Assembly: GCA_024650095.1 (NCBI GenBank)
Contig: JANKMV010000099.1
Span: 1-7,334, forward strand
DNA: 7,334 nucleotides
Direction of reading: 5' to 3'
Origin: Bacillota bacterium
GTDB lineage: Bacteria > Bacillota > Dethiobacteria > Dethiobacterales > Dethiobacteraceae
Shown here: one piece after another, positions 1 to 6,139 of the stretch
Numbering within the stretch: position 1 is the first letter of the stretch
How the letters are laid out: every line of letters begins with the position of its first letter
The notes under the pieces: model-generated
Databases searched by the model: none
What the model saw: only the letters and a program-made list of their open reading frames with translations
What the model was told of the DNA's origin: nothing
Position numbers and translations under genes: made by a program

Positions 1-1039
1 GGTTTTCTCCCTCTAGTTGTATAAGCAGGGTCGCAGCTTCTGTTCCTTGCTCAATGGGAGCAGTTAGTGATTTCTCTTCGGTTACCACAAGCTCTAGGTC
101 ATCTTCCCGCCCGTTTGGTATCAGGATGGAAACATCCTCAGCTACTGTCAGTGCTACCGTTTGTTGTTTGCCATCGGTGACAGGAATTTCTCCCACTGTC
201 TCATCCTTAGCGACGACTTGCGTCAAGGTAAAATTTTTGAAACCATAGTTTAGTAACTCTTGGCTTGCAAGAAGTCGCTCCTGGTTATCCTTGGTATTAA
301 GCGTTACTGATATGAGACGTATGCCGTTTTGTAGGGCTGTTCCAGCTAAACTATAGCCCGATTCTGGTGTCCAGCCCGTCTTTAATCCATCCGCACCAGC
401 AAAGCGACCTAACAATGGATTGCGGTTTTGCTGTTTGATACCCCCGTAGGTAAATTCACGCTGCGCTTCAAACTCGAGAATACGAGGATGCTTGACTATC
501 AACTCACGGGCAAGAATAGCAACATCGCGTGCACTCATGTAATGATTTGTTGCCGGAAGTCCGTTGGAATTTTGGAACTGTGTATTGATCATACCCAGTT
601 CTTGTGCTCGTTGGTTCATCCGCTGCACGAAGGCTTCCTCACTGCCACTAAGCAACTCTGCCATGGCAACACAGCCGTCATTGGCGGAGACAATGGAGAT
701 GCCCTTGATTAGTTCCTCCACTGATACTTCAGTGTCAACTTGCAGATACATGGTGGATCCTTCCTTTTGCCAAGCCCGTTCGGAAACCACAGTTGTTTGG
801 TCCCACTGGATTTCATCACGTTCCAAAGCTTCAAAGGTTAATAATAGAGTCATAATCTTCGTTAGACTAGCTGGGGGACGTTGCTCATCTGCATTCTTTA
901 GATACAAAAACTGTCCTGTGGATGCTTCCATCAAGACAGCAACACCGGCGACTGTTTGGAAGTTTTGAGCAGCAGCGGGTATGGCGGAAAATAGAAGCAG
1001 TAAAGCAAGCAACAACGAAAGTACACTTTTTTTCTTCAT
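1..1039 (-). CDS. D-alanyl-D-alanine carboxypeptidase, peptidase S11 / PBP5 family (C-terminus cut off by window edge)
   Basis: Low-molecular-weight penicillin-binding protein that removes the terminal D-Ala from peptidoglycan pentapeptides outside the membrane. Translating the minus strand from the ATG at 1039-1037 gives 346 codons with no stop. Residues 1-24 are a Sec signal peptide (KKK, a Leu-rich core, then PAAA with likely cleavage before Q25). The three active-site motifs of the serine DD-peptidase fold are intact: S58-L-T-K61 (nucleophile and Lys), S118-A-N120, and K220-T-G222 inside ADGLKTGW. From about residue 270 the sequence looks like the beta-rich PBP5 C-terminal domain. Relatives are about 380-400 residues, so roughly the last 40, including any C-terminal membrane anchor, lie off the window. 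An AGGAGG sits 8 bases before the ATG. It is divergent from the two-component pair. The family is certain; whether it is the DacA, DacB or DacF orthologue (vegetative or sporulation) cannot be decided here, so no symbol is given. Confidence 0.95.
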   Translation of the reverse strand, partial: MKKKSVLSLLLALLLLFSAIPAAAQNFQTVAGVAVLMEASTGQFLYLKNADEQRPPASLTKIMTLLLTFEALERDEIQWDQTTVVSERAWQKEGSTMYLQVDTEVSVEELIKGISIVSANDGCVAMAELLSGSEEAFVQRMNQRAQELGMINTQFQNSNGLPATNHYMSARDVAILARELIVKHPRILEFEAQREFTYGGIKQQNRNPLLGRFAGADGLKTGWTPESGYSLAGTALQNGIRLISVTLNTKDNQERLLASQELLNYGFKNFTLTQVVAKDETVGEIPVTDGKQQTVALTVAEDVSILIPNGREDDLELVVTEEKSLTAPIEQGTEAATLLIQLEGEN

Positions 1040-1047
1040 CGACTACG

Positions 1048-1053
1048 CCTCCT
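1048..1053 (-). promoter_or_regulatory. Ribosome binding site of the carboxypeptidase gene
   Basis: The minus strand reads AGGAGG, a perfect Shine-Dalgarno core, 8 bases before the ATG at 1039. This fixes the start at that ATG, where the signal peptide also begins. Confidence 0.85.
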
Positions 1054-1073
1054 GGAGCAGAAACTTTTACATA

Positions 1074-1088
1074 CGTATATCTTATACG
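1074..1088. promoter_or_regulatory. Perfect 6-bp dyad CGTATA-TCT-TATACG in the carboxypeptidase leader (possible operator)
   Basis: Arms 1074-1079 and 1083-1088 are exact inverted complements around a 3-base spacer, 35 to 49 bases upstream of the carboxypeptidase start. On the minus strand the dyad contains TATAAG, which could be part of a -10 box, but I see no good -35 at the right distance. It could be an operator or a chance AT-rich palindrome. Confidence 0.25.
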
Positions 1089-1165
1089 AAAACAGGTGAG
1101 AGAATCCAGAGAAAAGAGTAGGGAAAAATAACAATATTTCTTAATACTTTCACGTATGGCTGGTA

Positions 1166-1187
1166 ACACATGTAAAAGAGTATTAAA
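1166..1187 (-). promoter_or_regulatory. Possible OmpR/PhoB-family direct-repeat site next to the two-component promoter
   Basis: Read on the minus strand, TTTAAT (1187-1182) and TTTACA (1176-1171) are spaced 11 bases start to start. On the plus strand the same bases give TGTAAA-N5-ATTAAA. This is the N5 half-site spacing known for PhoP- and WalR-type regulators, although the second half-site is degenerate against the WalR consensus (TGTWAH-N5-TGTWAH). It lies directly upstream of the -35 at 1189, where autoregulation by the encoded regulator would be natural. Motif-level evidence only. Confidence 0.25.
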
Positions 1188-1188
1188 A

Positions 1189-1217
1189 TTGTGAAACCAG
1201 TCTTCATCATGTATAAT
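1189..1217 (+). promoter_or_regulatory. Sigma-A promoter of the two-component operon
   Basis: TTGTGA (1189-1194, 4 of 6 matches to TTGACA) is followed after exactly 17 bases by a perfect TATAAT (1212-1217). Transcription would begin near 1223-1225, giving a leader of about 30 bases before the GTG at 1254. It is the best promoter in the divergent intergenic region and points toward the response regulator. Confidence 0.7.
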
Positions 1218-1253
1218 AGGGTTACTTATGTTACATAGAAAGTGGGGAGCACT

Positions 1254-1955
1254 GTGAGCGATGGATTAATTCTAGTTGTGGACGACGAAGAACATATTCG
1301 AGATCTTGTCCAAATGTATCTAGAAAAGGATGGATTCTCAGTAATCATGGCAGCTGATGGTGAAGATGCGGTACAAAAAGTAAGAACGCTCCACCCACAA
1401 TTAATCATCCTTGATATTATGTTGCCAAAAATGGACGGCTGGGATGTATGCCGCGAAGTGCGAAAAATTGCGGAAACGCCCATTATCATGCTTACGGCAA
1501 AAGGAGAAGAGTTTGATAAAGTTTTAGGCTTGGAACTTGGAGCAGATGACTATCTGACAAAACCATTTTCACCTCGAGAACTGGTGGCCAGAGTTAAAGC
1601 TATTTTACGACGAGCTGTAGCAGATGACACCAATCAAAACGAGGATGTAGTGTCCATACCTGGGCTAAACATTAACCAAACCTCCCGTGAAGTACATGTG
1701 GGGGATCGTGAGGTTACCTTGACTCCCAAAGAGTTTGATTTACTTTGGTTTATGAGCAAAAACCCCGGCAAAGTGTTTACCCGCGAGCAGCTCTTGACTG
1801 CCGTTTGGGGCTATGATTATTATGGTGACTTACGCACTGTAGATACGCATATCAAGCGGTTGAGAGAAAAGGTGGAACGGGAGGGACCCGAAATTACCAC
1901 CTATCATGTAAAAACCATATGGGGCGTCGGCTATAAATTTGAGGTGCACGCGTAA
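1254..1955 (+). CDS. OmpR/PhoB-family response regulator (ResD/PhoP/WalR-like)
   Basis: Cytoplasmic DNA-binding transcription factor, 233 residues, expected to be phosphorylated by the kinase encoded next. The receiver domain (about 4-118) has the acidic pair D10-D11, phospho-acceptor D54 in LDIMLPKMDG, switch T81 in MLTA, and K103 in the TKPF motif. The C-terminal winged helix (about 135-232) has the LTPKEFDLL, VWGYDYYGDLRTVDTHIKRLR and WGVGYKFE elements of the Trans_Reg_C family. The ending resembles ResD of Bacillus, but PhoP and WalR are close too, so no symbol is assigned. Start: GTG 1254 is preferred because GGGGAG (1244-1249) lies just upstream, with a rather short spacing of 4; an in-frame GTG at 1242 would absorb that site into the gene and has none of its own. 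It is cotranscribed with the kinase, whose ATG shares the last base of this stop codon. Confidence 0.95.
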   Translation: MSDGLILVVDDEEHIRDLVQMYLEKDGFSVIMAADGEDAVQKVRTLHPQLIILDIMLPKMDGWDVCREVRKIAETPIIMLTAKGEEFDKVLGLELGADDYLTKPFSPRELVARVKAILRRAVADDTNQNEDVVSIPGLNINQTSREVHVGDREVTLTPKEFDLLWFMSKNPGKVFTREQLLTAVWGYDYYGDLRTVDTHIKRLREKVEREGPEITTYHVKTIWGVGYKFEVHA

Positions 1956-1957
1956 TG
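1941..1957 (+). promoter_or_regulatory. Translational coupling junction: GAGGTG site and TAATG overlap
   Basis: GAGGTG (1941-1946), inside the last codons of the regulator, acts as Shine-Dalgarno for the kinase ATG at 1955, with 8 bases between. The regulator stop TAA (1953-1955) and the kinase ATG (1955-1957) share one base. This layout implies coupled translation of regulator and kinase. Confidence 0.75.
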
Positions 1958-3727
1958 AAAGCCAATATTTTTACGAAATTATTAACGACGTACTTGGTGA
2001 TCATTTTGATCACCTTGTTTGTTGTTGGCCTTTTATTTACACAACTTTTTCAGAATTACTTTTACAATGCGAGAGAAAATGAATTACTTGCCAAAGGGCA
2101 AGAGGTAGCGGATATCTTCTCGGCGCAACTATTAGGCTTACAAGACCCTAGAATCACCAACGATCTATTATTTGCACTGGATCGTTTTCTTGATGCGCGT
2201 GTCCACCCTGTGGACAAGTCTATGTTGGGATTAGCAACATGTCCCGGTTTTGAAGAAATGGGTTTGCCGTTAACAGTGGACGAGCTAGAACTTCTTCTTC
2301 AGGGGCATCCTGTGGCTAAACGGGGGTATCATTCGGTATCGCGGGAACAATTAGCCACGGTAGCTGTACCTATTATGGTGATGGATGAAGTTGCCGGGGC
2401 TGTTTTTCTCAATGCGCCCTTGACTGGTATTTCCCATACTGTTTCTCAAGTACAAGGTCTTGTCTTTTACGCAGCTCTTTTGGCCACCTCGTTGGCCATG
2501 GTTGTGGGCTATTACATGTCTAAATCCATTTCACATCCCTTGCAACAGATGAACCGTGCTGCGCTGGAAGTGGCAGGGGGAAATTATCAACAACAGGTTA
2601 AGGTCACTTCTTCAGATGAAGTGGGGCAACTGGCGCATTCATTTAACCACATGTCGTCCACTCTCTTCCAAACGGTGGAGGCGCTGTCGCAGGAAAAAGC
2701 AAAACTAGAAAACATTATGATTAGTATGAATGAAGGTGTCGTGGCCATCGACCAGCAAAATCGGATTTTATTAGCGAATCCGCAGGCCCAGCAGCTTTTA
2801 CGTCTGCAAAAAGCAGACCTTACAGGACAAAAAATCACCACACTGTTACCGGATTCGGCAATGCCGAACCTCTTTTCGGATGTGATGCAATCCGACGAAT
2901 CTCACTCTCATGAATATACCGAAGAGGGGGGGAGAATCCTTTCCTTGCAAGTGGCCCCTCTGCGACGTGGAGAAATCATTTGGGGGGCTGTGGGTATTTT
3001 GCAAGATGTGACACAGGTACGGCATCTAGAACAAATGCGTCGTGATTTCGTGGCTAATGTTTCGCATGAATTGCGCACCCCCATGACATCCATTCAAGGC
3101 TTCGTGGAAGCATTACTCGATGGTTTTGCGCAAGACCAAAAGAGCCAAGATCGCTATTTACAGGTAATTTTGGATGAAACCATTCGTTTAAATCGCTTAG
3201 TCAATGATTTGCTAGATTTATCTAGGTTAGAAACAGGGCAGGTTTCCTGGCCAATGGAGCCGCTCGCTTTGCCCGCGCTAATAGCCCAAGTCGCAACAAA
3301 GCTATCTTCACAGTTTGAAAGGCAGGCACTCACTGTGAAGATAGAGGTCCCAGGCAATTTGCCATGGGTGCTGGGTAATCGTGATCGGATTCAACAGGTT
3401 CTCATTAATTTATTAGGCAACGCCATCTCTTTCACCCCTAGTGGTGGAACCGTTACACTCGCTGCGTCTGATGAAGGGGATAAGGTACGGATTCGTGTTA
3501 CGGATAATGGCGTGGGTATCCCTGAAGAAGAGCATGAGAAGATTTGGCAACGTTTTTACAAGGTTGATAAGGCGCGTACACGTAGGCTCGGCGGGACAGG
3601 ATTGGGGTTATCCATCGTCAAGCAAATTATAGAAGCTCATGGTGGCACAGCTGACCTTGAAAGTAGCCCCGGTAGTGGTTCTACCTTTTCCTTCACCCTC
3701 CGGCGGTATGAAGATCCGGAGTCGTAA
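1955..3727 (+). CDS. Transmembrane sensor histidine kinase, HAMP-PAS-HisKA-HATPase (ResE/WalK/PhoR-like)
   Basis: Membrane-bound sensor kinase of 590 residues that autophosphorylates on His and passes the phosphate to D54 of the upstream regulator. Domains in order: TM1 about 9-29; extracytoplasmic sensor region about 30-167; TM2 about 168-188; HAMP about 189-241 (P195, E222-V-G); PAS about 250-355 (NEGVVAID, then NPQAQQLL); HisKA about 361-425 with H371 in the H-box SHELRTP; HATPase_c about 470-585 with N489 in the N-box NLLGNA, the G1 box D517-N-G-V-G521, an F-box RFYKVDKAR, and the G2 box GGTGLGL at 546-552. All catalytic motifs are intact. Length and layout match ResE, PhoR and WalK of Bacillus. 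The extracellular domain is about 140 residues and could be a Cache-type fold, which is inference; the ligand is unknown. It is the last gene of its operon, followed within 10 bases by a terminator. Confidence 0.95.
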   Translation: MKANIFTKLLTTYLVIILITLFVVGLLFTQLFQNYFYNARENELLAKGQEVADIFSAQLLGLQDPRITNDLLFALDRFLDARVHPVDKSMLGLATCPGFEEMGLPLTVDELELLLQGHPVAKRGYHSVSREQLATVAVPIMVMDEVAGAVFLNAPLTGISHTVSQVQGLVFYAALLATSLAMVVGYYMSKSISHPLQQMNRAALEVAGGNYQQQVKVTSSDEVGQLAHSFNHMSSTLFQTVEALSQEKAKLENIMISMNEGVVAIDQQNRILLANPQAQQLLRLQKADLTGQKITTLLPDSAMPNLFSDVMQSDESHSHEYTEEGGRILSLQVAPLRRGEIIWGAVGILQDVTQVRHLEQMRRDFVANVSHELRTPMTSIQGFVEALLDGFAQDQKSQDRYLQVILDETIRLNRLVNDLLDLSRLETGQVSWPMEPLALPALIAQVATKLSSQFERQALTVKIEVPGNLPWVLGNRDRIQQVLINLLGNAISFTPSGGTVTLAASDEGDKVRIRVTDNGVGIPEEEHEKIWQRFYKVDKARTRRLGGTGLGLSIVKQIIEAHGGTADLESSPGSGSTFSFTLRRYEDPES

Positions 3728-3734
3728 ATCCAGT

Positions 3735-3776
3735 AAAAAATCTCTAGCGACGTAACCGTTAGGGATTTTTATTTTT
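3735..3776 (+). terminator. Rho-independent terminator of the two-component operon
   Basis: Arms 3736-3749 and 3757-3770 form a 14-bp stem with two G-U wobbles around a 7-base loop. The 3' arm ends in TTTTT, and a further T run follows (ATTTTT). The stem is flanked by A5 on the left, so it could also work in the other direction, but no leftward gene ends here. It begins 8 bases after the kinase stop codon. Confidence 0.85.
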
Positions 3777-3983
3777 CACATGCTCTAGCGTTGAATTTTT
3801 ACTCTAATACATGCAAGCAATTAATGTTTAAATATCTTATTGTTATGAGAATAAAGGAAGGTTTTCTAAGGCTGATAGCGAACTTTGTGATAATGAGTCG
3901 GATGACGAAACACTATATTTTAGTGCGCTAGCAAGAGTTTCCTGCACGCAAACCGTTGAAAAGTGCCTGTAAGCTAGTAAATC

Positions 3984-4001
3984 TACGATAAATCGTATAA
4001 T
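3984..4001 (+). promoter_or_regulatory. Weak promoter candidate: dyad overlapping a TATAAT box
   Basis: TACGAT (3984-3989) and ATCGTA (3992-3997) form a perfect 6-bp inverted repeat with a 2-base spacer. The right arm runs into TATAAT at 3996-4001. No recognisable -35 lies 16-18 bases upstream, so if this is a promoter it would need an activator. A second TATAAT at 4017-4022 has the same weakness. Either could start the dnaG leader transcript. Confidence 0.25.
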
Positions 4002-4153
4002 AAGCAGTAATTGGTATATAATATTTTAAGCGTGTACGTCTTTATCATATATAAAAGAAGGAATCAATCAAGCAATGTAGAAATTAAAAATTGTAGAAAT
4101 TTTTGGGTAGCGTTTGACGCCAGATTGTGTGTCAGGCAAAGGAGGAAGAATAA

Positions 4154-4177
4154 ATGTACGGGGCGCAGAGAGGCTAA
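4154..4177 (+). CDS. Possible 7-residue leader peptide (MYGAQRG)
   Basis: ATG 4154 follows AAAGGAGG (4138-4145) with 8 bases between, an ideal Bacillota initiation site, but the frame stops after seven codons. It shows no run of one amino acid that would suggest classic amino-acid attenuation. The strength of the ribosome site in a region with no other gene is the only argument for translation. It could be a leader peptide, the relic of a lost gene, or chance. Confidence 0.2.
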   Translation: MYGAQRG

Positions 4178-4204
4178 GCACGCTTTGTTACGTTGCTGAA
4201 CGAC

Positions 4205-4238
4205 GACCTCGTCTCTCTACTTAGGGATGAGGTCTTTT
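4205..4238 (+). terminator. Rho-independent terminator upstream of dnaG
   Basis: Arms 4205-4216 and 4223-4234 (GACCTCGTCTCT with AGGGATGAGGTC) form a 12-bp stem with two G-U wobbles, a 6-base loop, and a short TTTT tract (4235-4238). No gene ends just before it, since the kinase has its own terminator at 3735. It therefore either ends an unrecognised small RNA or works as an attenuator for dnaG. Confidence 0.7.
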
Positions 4239-4328
4239 AAATGACATGTTGCCTTTCACGCTGTTTAGCAGGAATTAGCACAATAACGGCGAATAAATAA
4301 GCTTTGGCTCTTAGAGTGCATGAAATGC

Positions 4329-4334
4329 AGGTGA
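4329..4334 (+). promoter_or_regulatory. Ribosome binding site that decides the dnaG start
   Basis: AGGTGA is 5 bases upstream of ATG 4340. The other in-frame candidates (TTG 4304, GTG 4316, ATG 4325) have no Shine-Dalgarno, and the 12 extra residues they could add at most do not look like the DnaG N-terminus, which usually begins a few residues before PEEFI. Confidence 0.7.
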
Positions 4335-4339
4335 CACGG

Positions 4340-6139
4340 ATGGAAGGAAATCTCCCCGAAGAGTTTATTGAAGATATACGAACTCGTTTTGATATCGTGG
4401 AGTTAGTGGCTCAGTTTGTTCAACTTAAAAAGTCTGGTCGTAATTACTTTGGTCTTTGTCCTTTTCATAATGAAAAAACACCTTCCTTTAGTGTATCACA
4501 AGAGAAGCAGATTTTTCATTGTTTCGGGTGTGGCGAAGGCGGCAATGTTTATACCTTTCTTATGAAAATGGAAGGACTTGCTTTCCCAGTGGCAGTGCGA
4601 GAACTGGCTCAGCGAGCAGGCATTGCGATGCCCGAGTCTACGTTCTCACCTGCGATGCAGGGGGCAGAACTTGCTAAAAAGCGTCTCCTCGAGCTCATGA
4701 AGCTAGCTAGCCGCTATTATCAGTACATGTTAAAGCAGCCAAGTGGTCGGCCTGCATTACAATATTTACATGAACGTGGTTTAAATGAAGAAACCATGGA
4801 GCGATTTAGTCTTGGCTTTGCACCTGATGCTTGGAGAGGGTTAAAGACTTTTTTGCAGCGTAAAGGATTTAAAGAAAAGGAATTACTCGAGATCGGTCTT
4901 CTCATCGCAAACGATAAAAGCTCTTATGATCGTTTCCGTGGACGTATTATCTACCCCATTGCTAATCAACGTGGAGATATGATCGCCTTTGGTGGTCGTG
5001 CCCTTGGAGACGGGCAGCCCAAATATTTAAATTCACCTGAAACGCCATTATTTGAGAAAAGTAAAACATTATATGCTCTAGATGTTGCACGGGAGTCGAT
5101 ACGTCGTGAAAAGAAAGCTGTAATTTTTGAAGGCTATATGGATGTAATTGCAGCTCATCAAGCAGGTATTCCCCAAGCAGTGGCATCGTTAGGTACCTCC
5201 CTAACAGAAGCGCAAGCGCGGCTGTTGCGTAACCAGACGGAAGAGGTCGTTATTGTCTATGATGCCGATGCGGCAGGACAAGCTGCAACATGGCGTGGCT
5301 TACAGATCCTACGGCAGGCAGGTTGCCTTGTCAAAGTAGGACGATTACCCCAAGGGCTAGATCCAGACGATTTTATCAGACGTTTTGGCGGTGATGCGTT
5401 TAAAAAAGAAGTCATTGAGCAAGCACTGTTACTTGTGGATTATCAACTGATGAATTTAGTTGAACAATATAATGTAGAAAAAGATGATGAACGAATTCAG
5501 CTCTTTACGAAAATGACAGATGTCCTAGCTTCGGTTGATAATGCGATGGAACGCGAAGATTATGTCCAGAAAGCAGCAACTCTAATTAAACTTCCGGCTT
5601 CGGCTATTCGAGAAGAATTAACGAAAAACCAACGGCAAAAAAAATCCCATGTACGCAGACCGGAACAGCTACGCCTATTACCCAAGCAAGGGGCAACTGA
5701 AAAAGCACCTTTGCAAATTCTTGCTCTGTGGGCTCGGTTCCCTTCTCTTATCCCAGCTTCAGCACTTGAGTTAACAAGCGAGGATGTACCGAGTGAGTTA
5801 AGAGACGTGTTCGTCACAGCACAAAGTAATAATATTTTTTCCCCGTCCTTATTGCTTGATATATTACCCCATGAAAAGTACCGGCAGATGTTAAGCCGTT
5901 TGTTGATAGATGAAGACTATGATGAAAAGACCGCAAAAAAAGCGTTAGATGATTGCGTGAAATATTTAAAATGTGTCCGTATAGCCCTGCAGCGCAAGGA
6001 GATAGAGGCGCAAATGGCGAATTTGGACTCTGTCGCCGCGAAGGGGGAAATTGCTGAGTTGTCAAAGAAATGGCTAGCATTGCGTAAAATGGAAGAAAGC
6101 ATAAATCAAGCCAAGGAAGGAGGGAAAGGTGTTGGGTAA
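4340..6139 (+). CDS. dnaG: DNA primase DnaG
   Basis: Synthesises RNA primers for the lagging strand and for replication restart, acting with the replicative helicase. The 599 residues match the usual length. The N-terminal CHC2 zinc-binding domain has C40, H43, C61 and C64 within [15 protein letters not shown] and FHCFGCG. The RNA-polymerase core follows, with a catalytic Toprim fold: E264 in EGYMD (D268), SLGTSLT, and D308-A-D310 in VYDADAAGQ, the acidic metal-binding residues. The C-terminal part (about 440-599) is helical and weakly conserved, as expected for the helicase-interacting domain. Start ATG 4340 is chosen on the AGGTGA site. It is first gene of an operon with rpoD, with an 11-base overlap at the end. 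No strong promoter is visible between the terminator at 4238 and the start, so either a weak one lies in 4239-4330 or transcripts read through the terminator. Confidence 0.97.
   Translation: MEGNLPEEFIEDIRTRFDIVELVAQFVQLKKSGRNYFGLCPFHNEKTPSFSVSQEKQIFHCFGCGEGGNVYTFLMKMEGLAFPVAVRELAQRAGIAMPESTFSPAMQGAELAKKRLLELMKLASRYYQYMLKQPSGRPALQYLHERGLNEETMERFSLGFAPDAWRGLKTFLQRKGFKEKELLEIGLLIANDKSSYDRFRGRIIYPIANQRGDMIAFGGRALGDGQPKYLNSPETPLFEKSKTLYALDVARESIRREKKAVIFEGYMDVIAAHQAGIPQAVASLGTSLTEAQARLLRNQTEEVVIVYDADAAGQAATWRGLQILRQAGCLVKVGRLPQGLDPDDFIRRFGGDAFKKEVIEQALLLVDYQLMNLVEQYNVEKDDERIQLFTKMTDVLASVDNAMEREDYVQKAATLIKLPASAIREELTKNQRQKKSHVRRPEQLRLLPKQGATEKAPLQILALWARFPSLIPASALELTSEDVPSELRDVFVTAQSNNIFSPSLLLDILPHEKYRQMLSRLLIDEDYDEKTAKKALDDCVKYLKCVRIALQRKEIEAQMANLDSVAAKGEIAELSKKWLALRKMEESINQAKEGGKGVG
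6117..6124 (+). promoter_or_regulatory. Strong ribosome binding site of rpoD inside the end of dnaG
   Basis: AAGGAGGG is a near-perfect Shine-Dalgarno. Measured from the end of AGGAGG it lies 5 bases from GTG 6129 and 8 from the adjacent in-frame TTG 6132; ATG 6144 is 20 bases away, too far. It supports initiation at GTG or TTG inside the last codons of dnaG. Confidence 0.8.

Larger units (their letters stand above)
3777..4204. other. Long non-coding stretch between the two operons; no gene recognised
   Basis: About 430 bases with no reading frame that has both a plausible start site and protein-like sequence. Visible structure: an imperfect branched fold at 3876-3930 (TAGCG/CGCTA closing helix, GTC-GGAT-GAC hairpin, CACTA-TATTT-TAGTG hairpin); a 6-bp dyad TACGAT-AA-ATCGTA (3984-3997) overlapping TATAAT (3996-4001); a second TATAAT (4017-4022), both lacking a good -35; a 10-base direct repeat TGTAGAAATT (4076-4085 and 4092-4101); and an AT-only hairpin (4086-4104). 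I do not recognise tmRNA, RNase P RNA, SRP RNA, 6S RNA, a T-box or a tRNA. It may encode an unrecognised small RNA or the dnaG leader, or may be decayed sequence. Confidence 0.5.
4112..4238 (+). promoter_or_regulatory. Candidate transcription-attenuator leader upstream of dnaG
   Basis: In order: an imperfect hairpin with outer arms TTTG (4112-4115) and CAAA (4137-4140); a strong Shine-Dalgarno AAAGGAGG (4138-4145); an ATG at 4154 opening a 7-codon frame that ends in TAA at 4175-4177; and a rho-independent terminator at 4205-4238. Bases 4167-4174 (AGAGAGGC) can pair with 4211-4218 (GTCTCTCT) over 8 bp including one G-U. That would compete with the left arm of the terminator. The pieces are seen directly; their function as an attenuator is inference, and no known riboswitch class was recognised. 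Confidence 0.3.

Noticed and set aside
428..968. Two plus-strand frames (428-712 and 564-968)
   Set aside because: Both are antisense to the carboxypeptidase, whose minus-strand translation carries all three active-site motifs.
1242..1253. Upstream GTG at 1242 as start of the response regulator
   Set aside because: It has no ribosome site of its own and would place the GGGGAG site inside the gene; receiver domains normally begin a few residues before LVVDDE, as GTG 1254 gives.
3876..3930. Active hammerhead ribozyme (GUC-GGAU-GAC-GAAAC segment)
   Set aside because: The essential core bases equivalent to C3 and G5 are replaced (AUAAUGA in place of CUGANGA), and the U-H dinucleotide at the cleavage site is missing, so catalysis is not expected.
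4075..4080. Start-stop element ATG-TAG downstream of AAGGAA
   Set aside because: The purine-rich stretch is too far from the ATG and imperfect; such ATG-stop pairs are common by chance in AT-rich sequence.
4086..4104. Terminator from AAAAATT-GTAGA-AATTTTT
   Set aside because: The stem is made only of A-T pairs, only 7 bp long and too weak to terminate; there is no gene end before it.
4011..4199. 62-codon plus-strand frame starting at TTG
   Set aside because: No ribosome binding site, low-complexity and improbable composition, and it overlaps the dyads and mini-frame of the leader region.
4134..4204. c-di-GMP-I (GEMM) riboswitch suggested by AGGCAAA and GGCGCAGAG followed by CTAAG
   Set aside because: The P2 hairpin with its GAAA tetraloop cannot form between the two motifs, the second motif departs from GACGCAAAG, and no matching P3 receptor stem is seen.
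4304..4339. Longer dnaG starting at TTG 4304, GTG 4316 or ATG 4325
   Set aside because: None has a Shine-Dalgarno, and the added residues do not resemble DnaG N-termini; ATG 4340 has AGGTGA at proper spacing.
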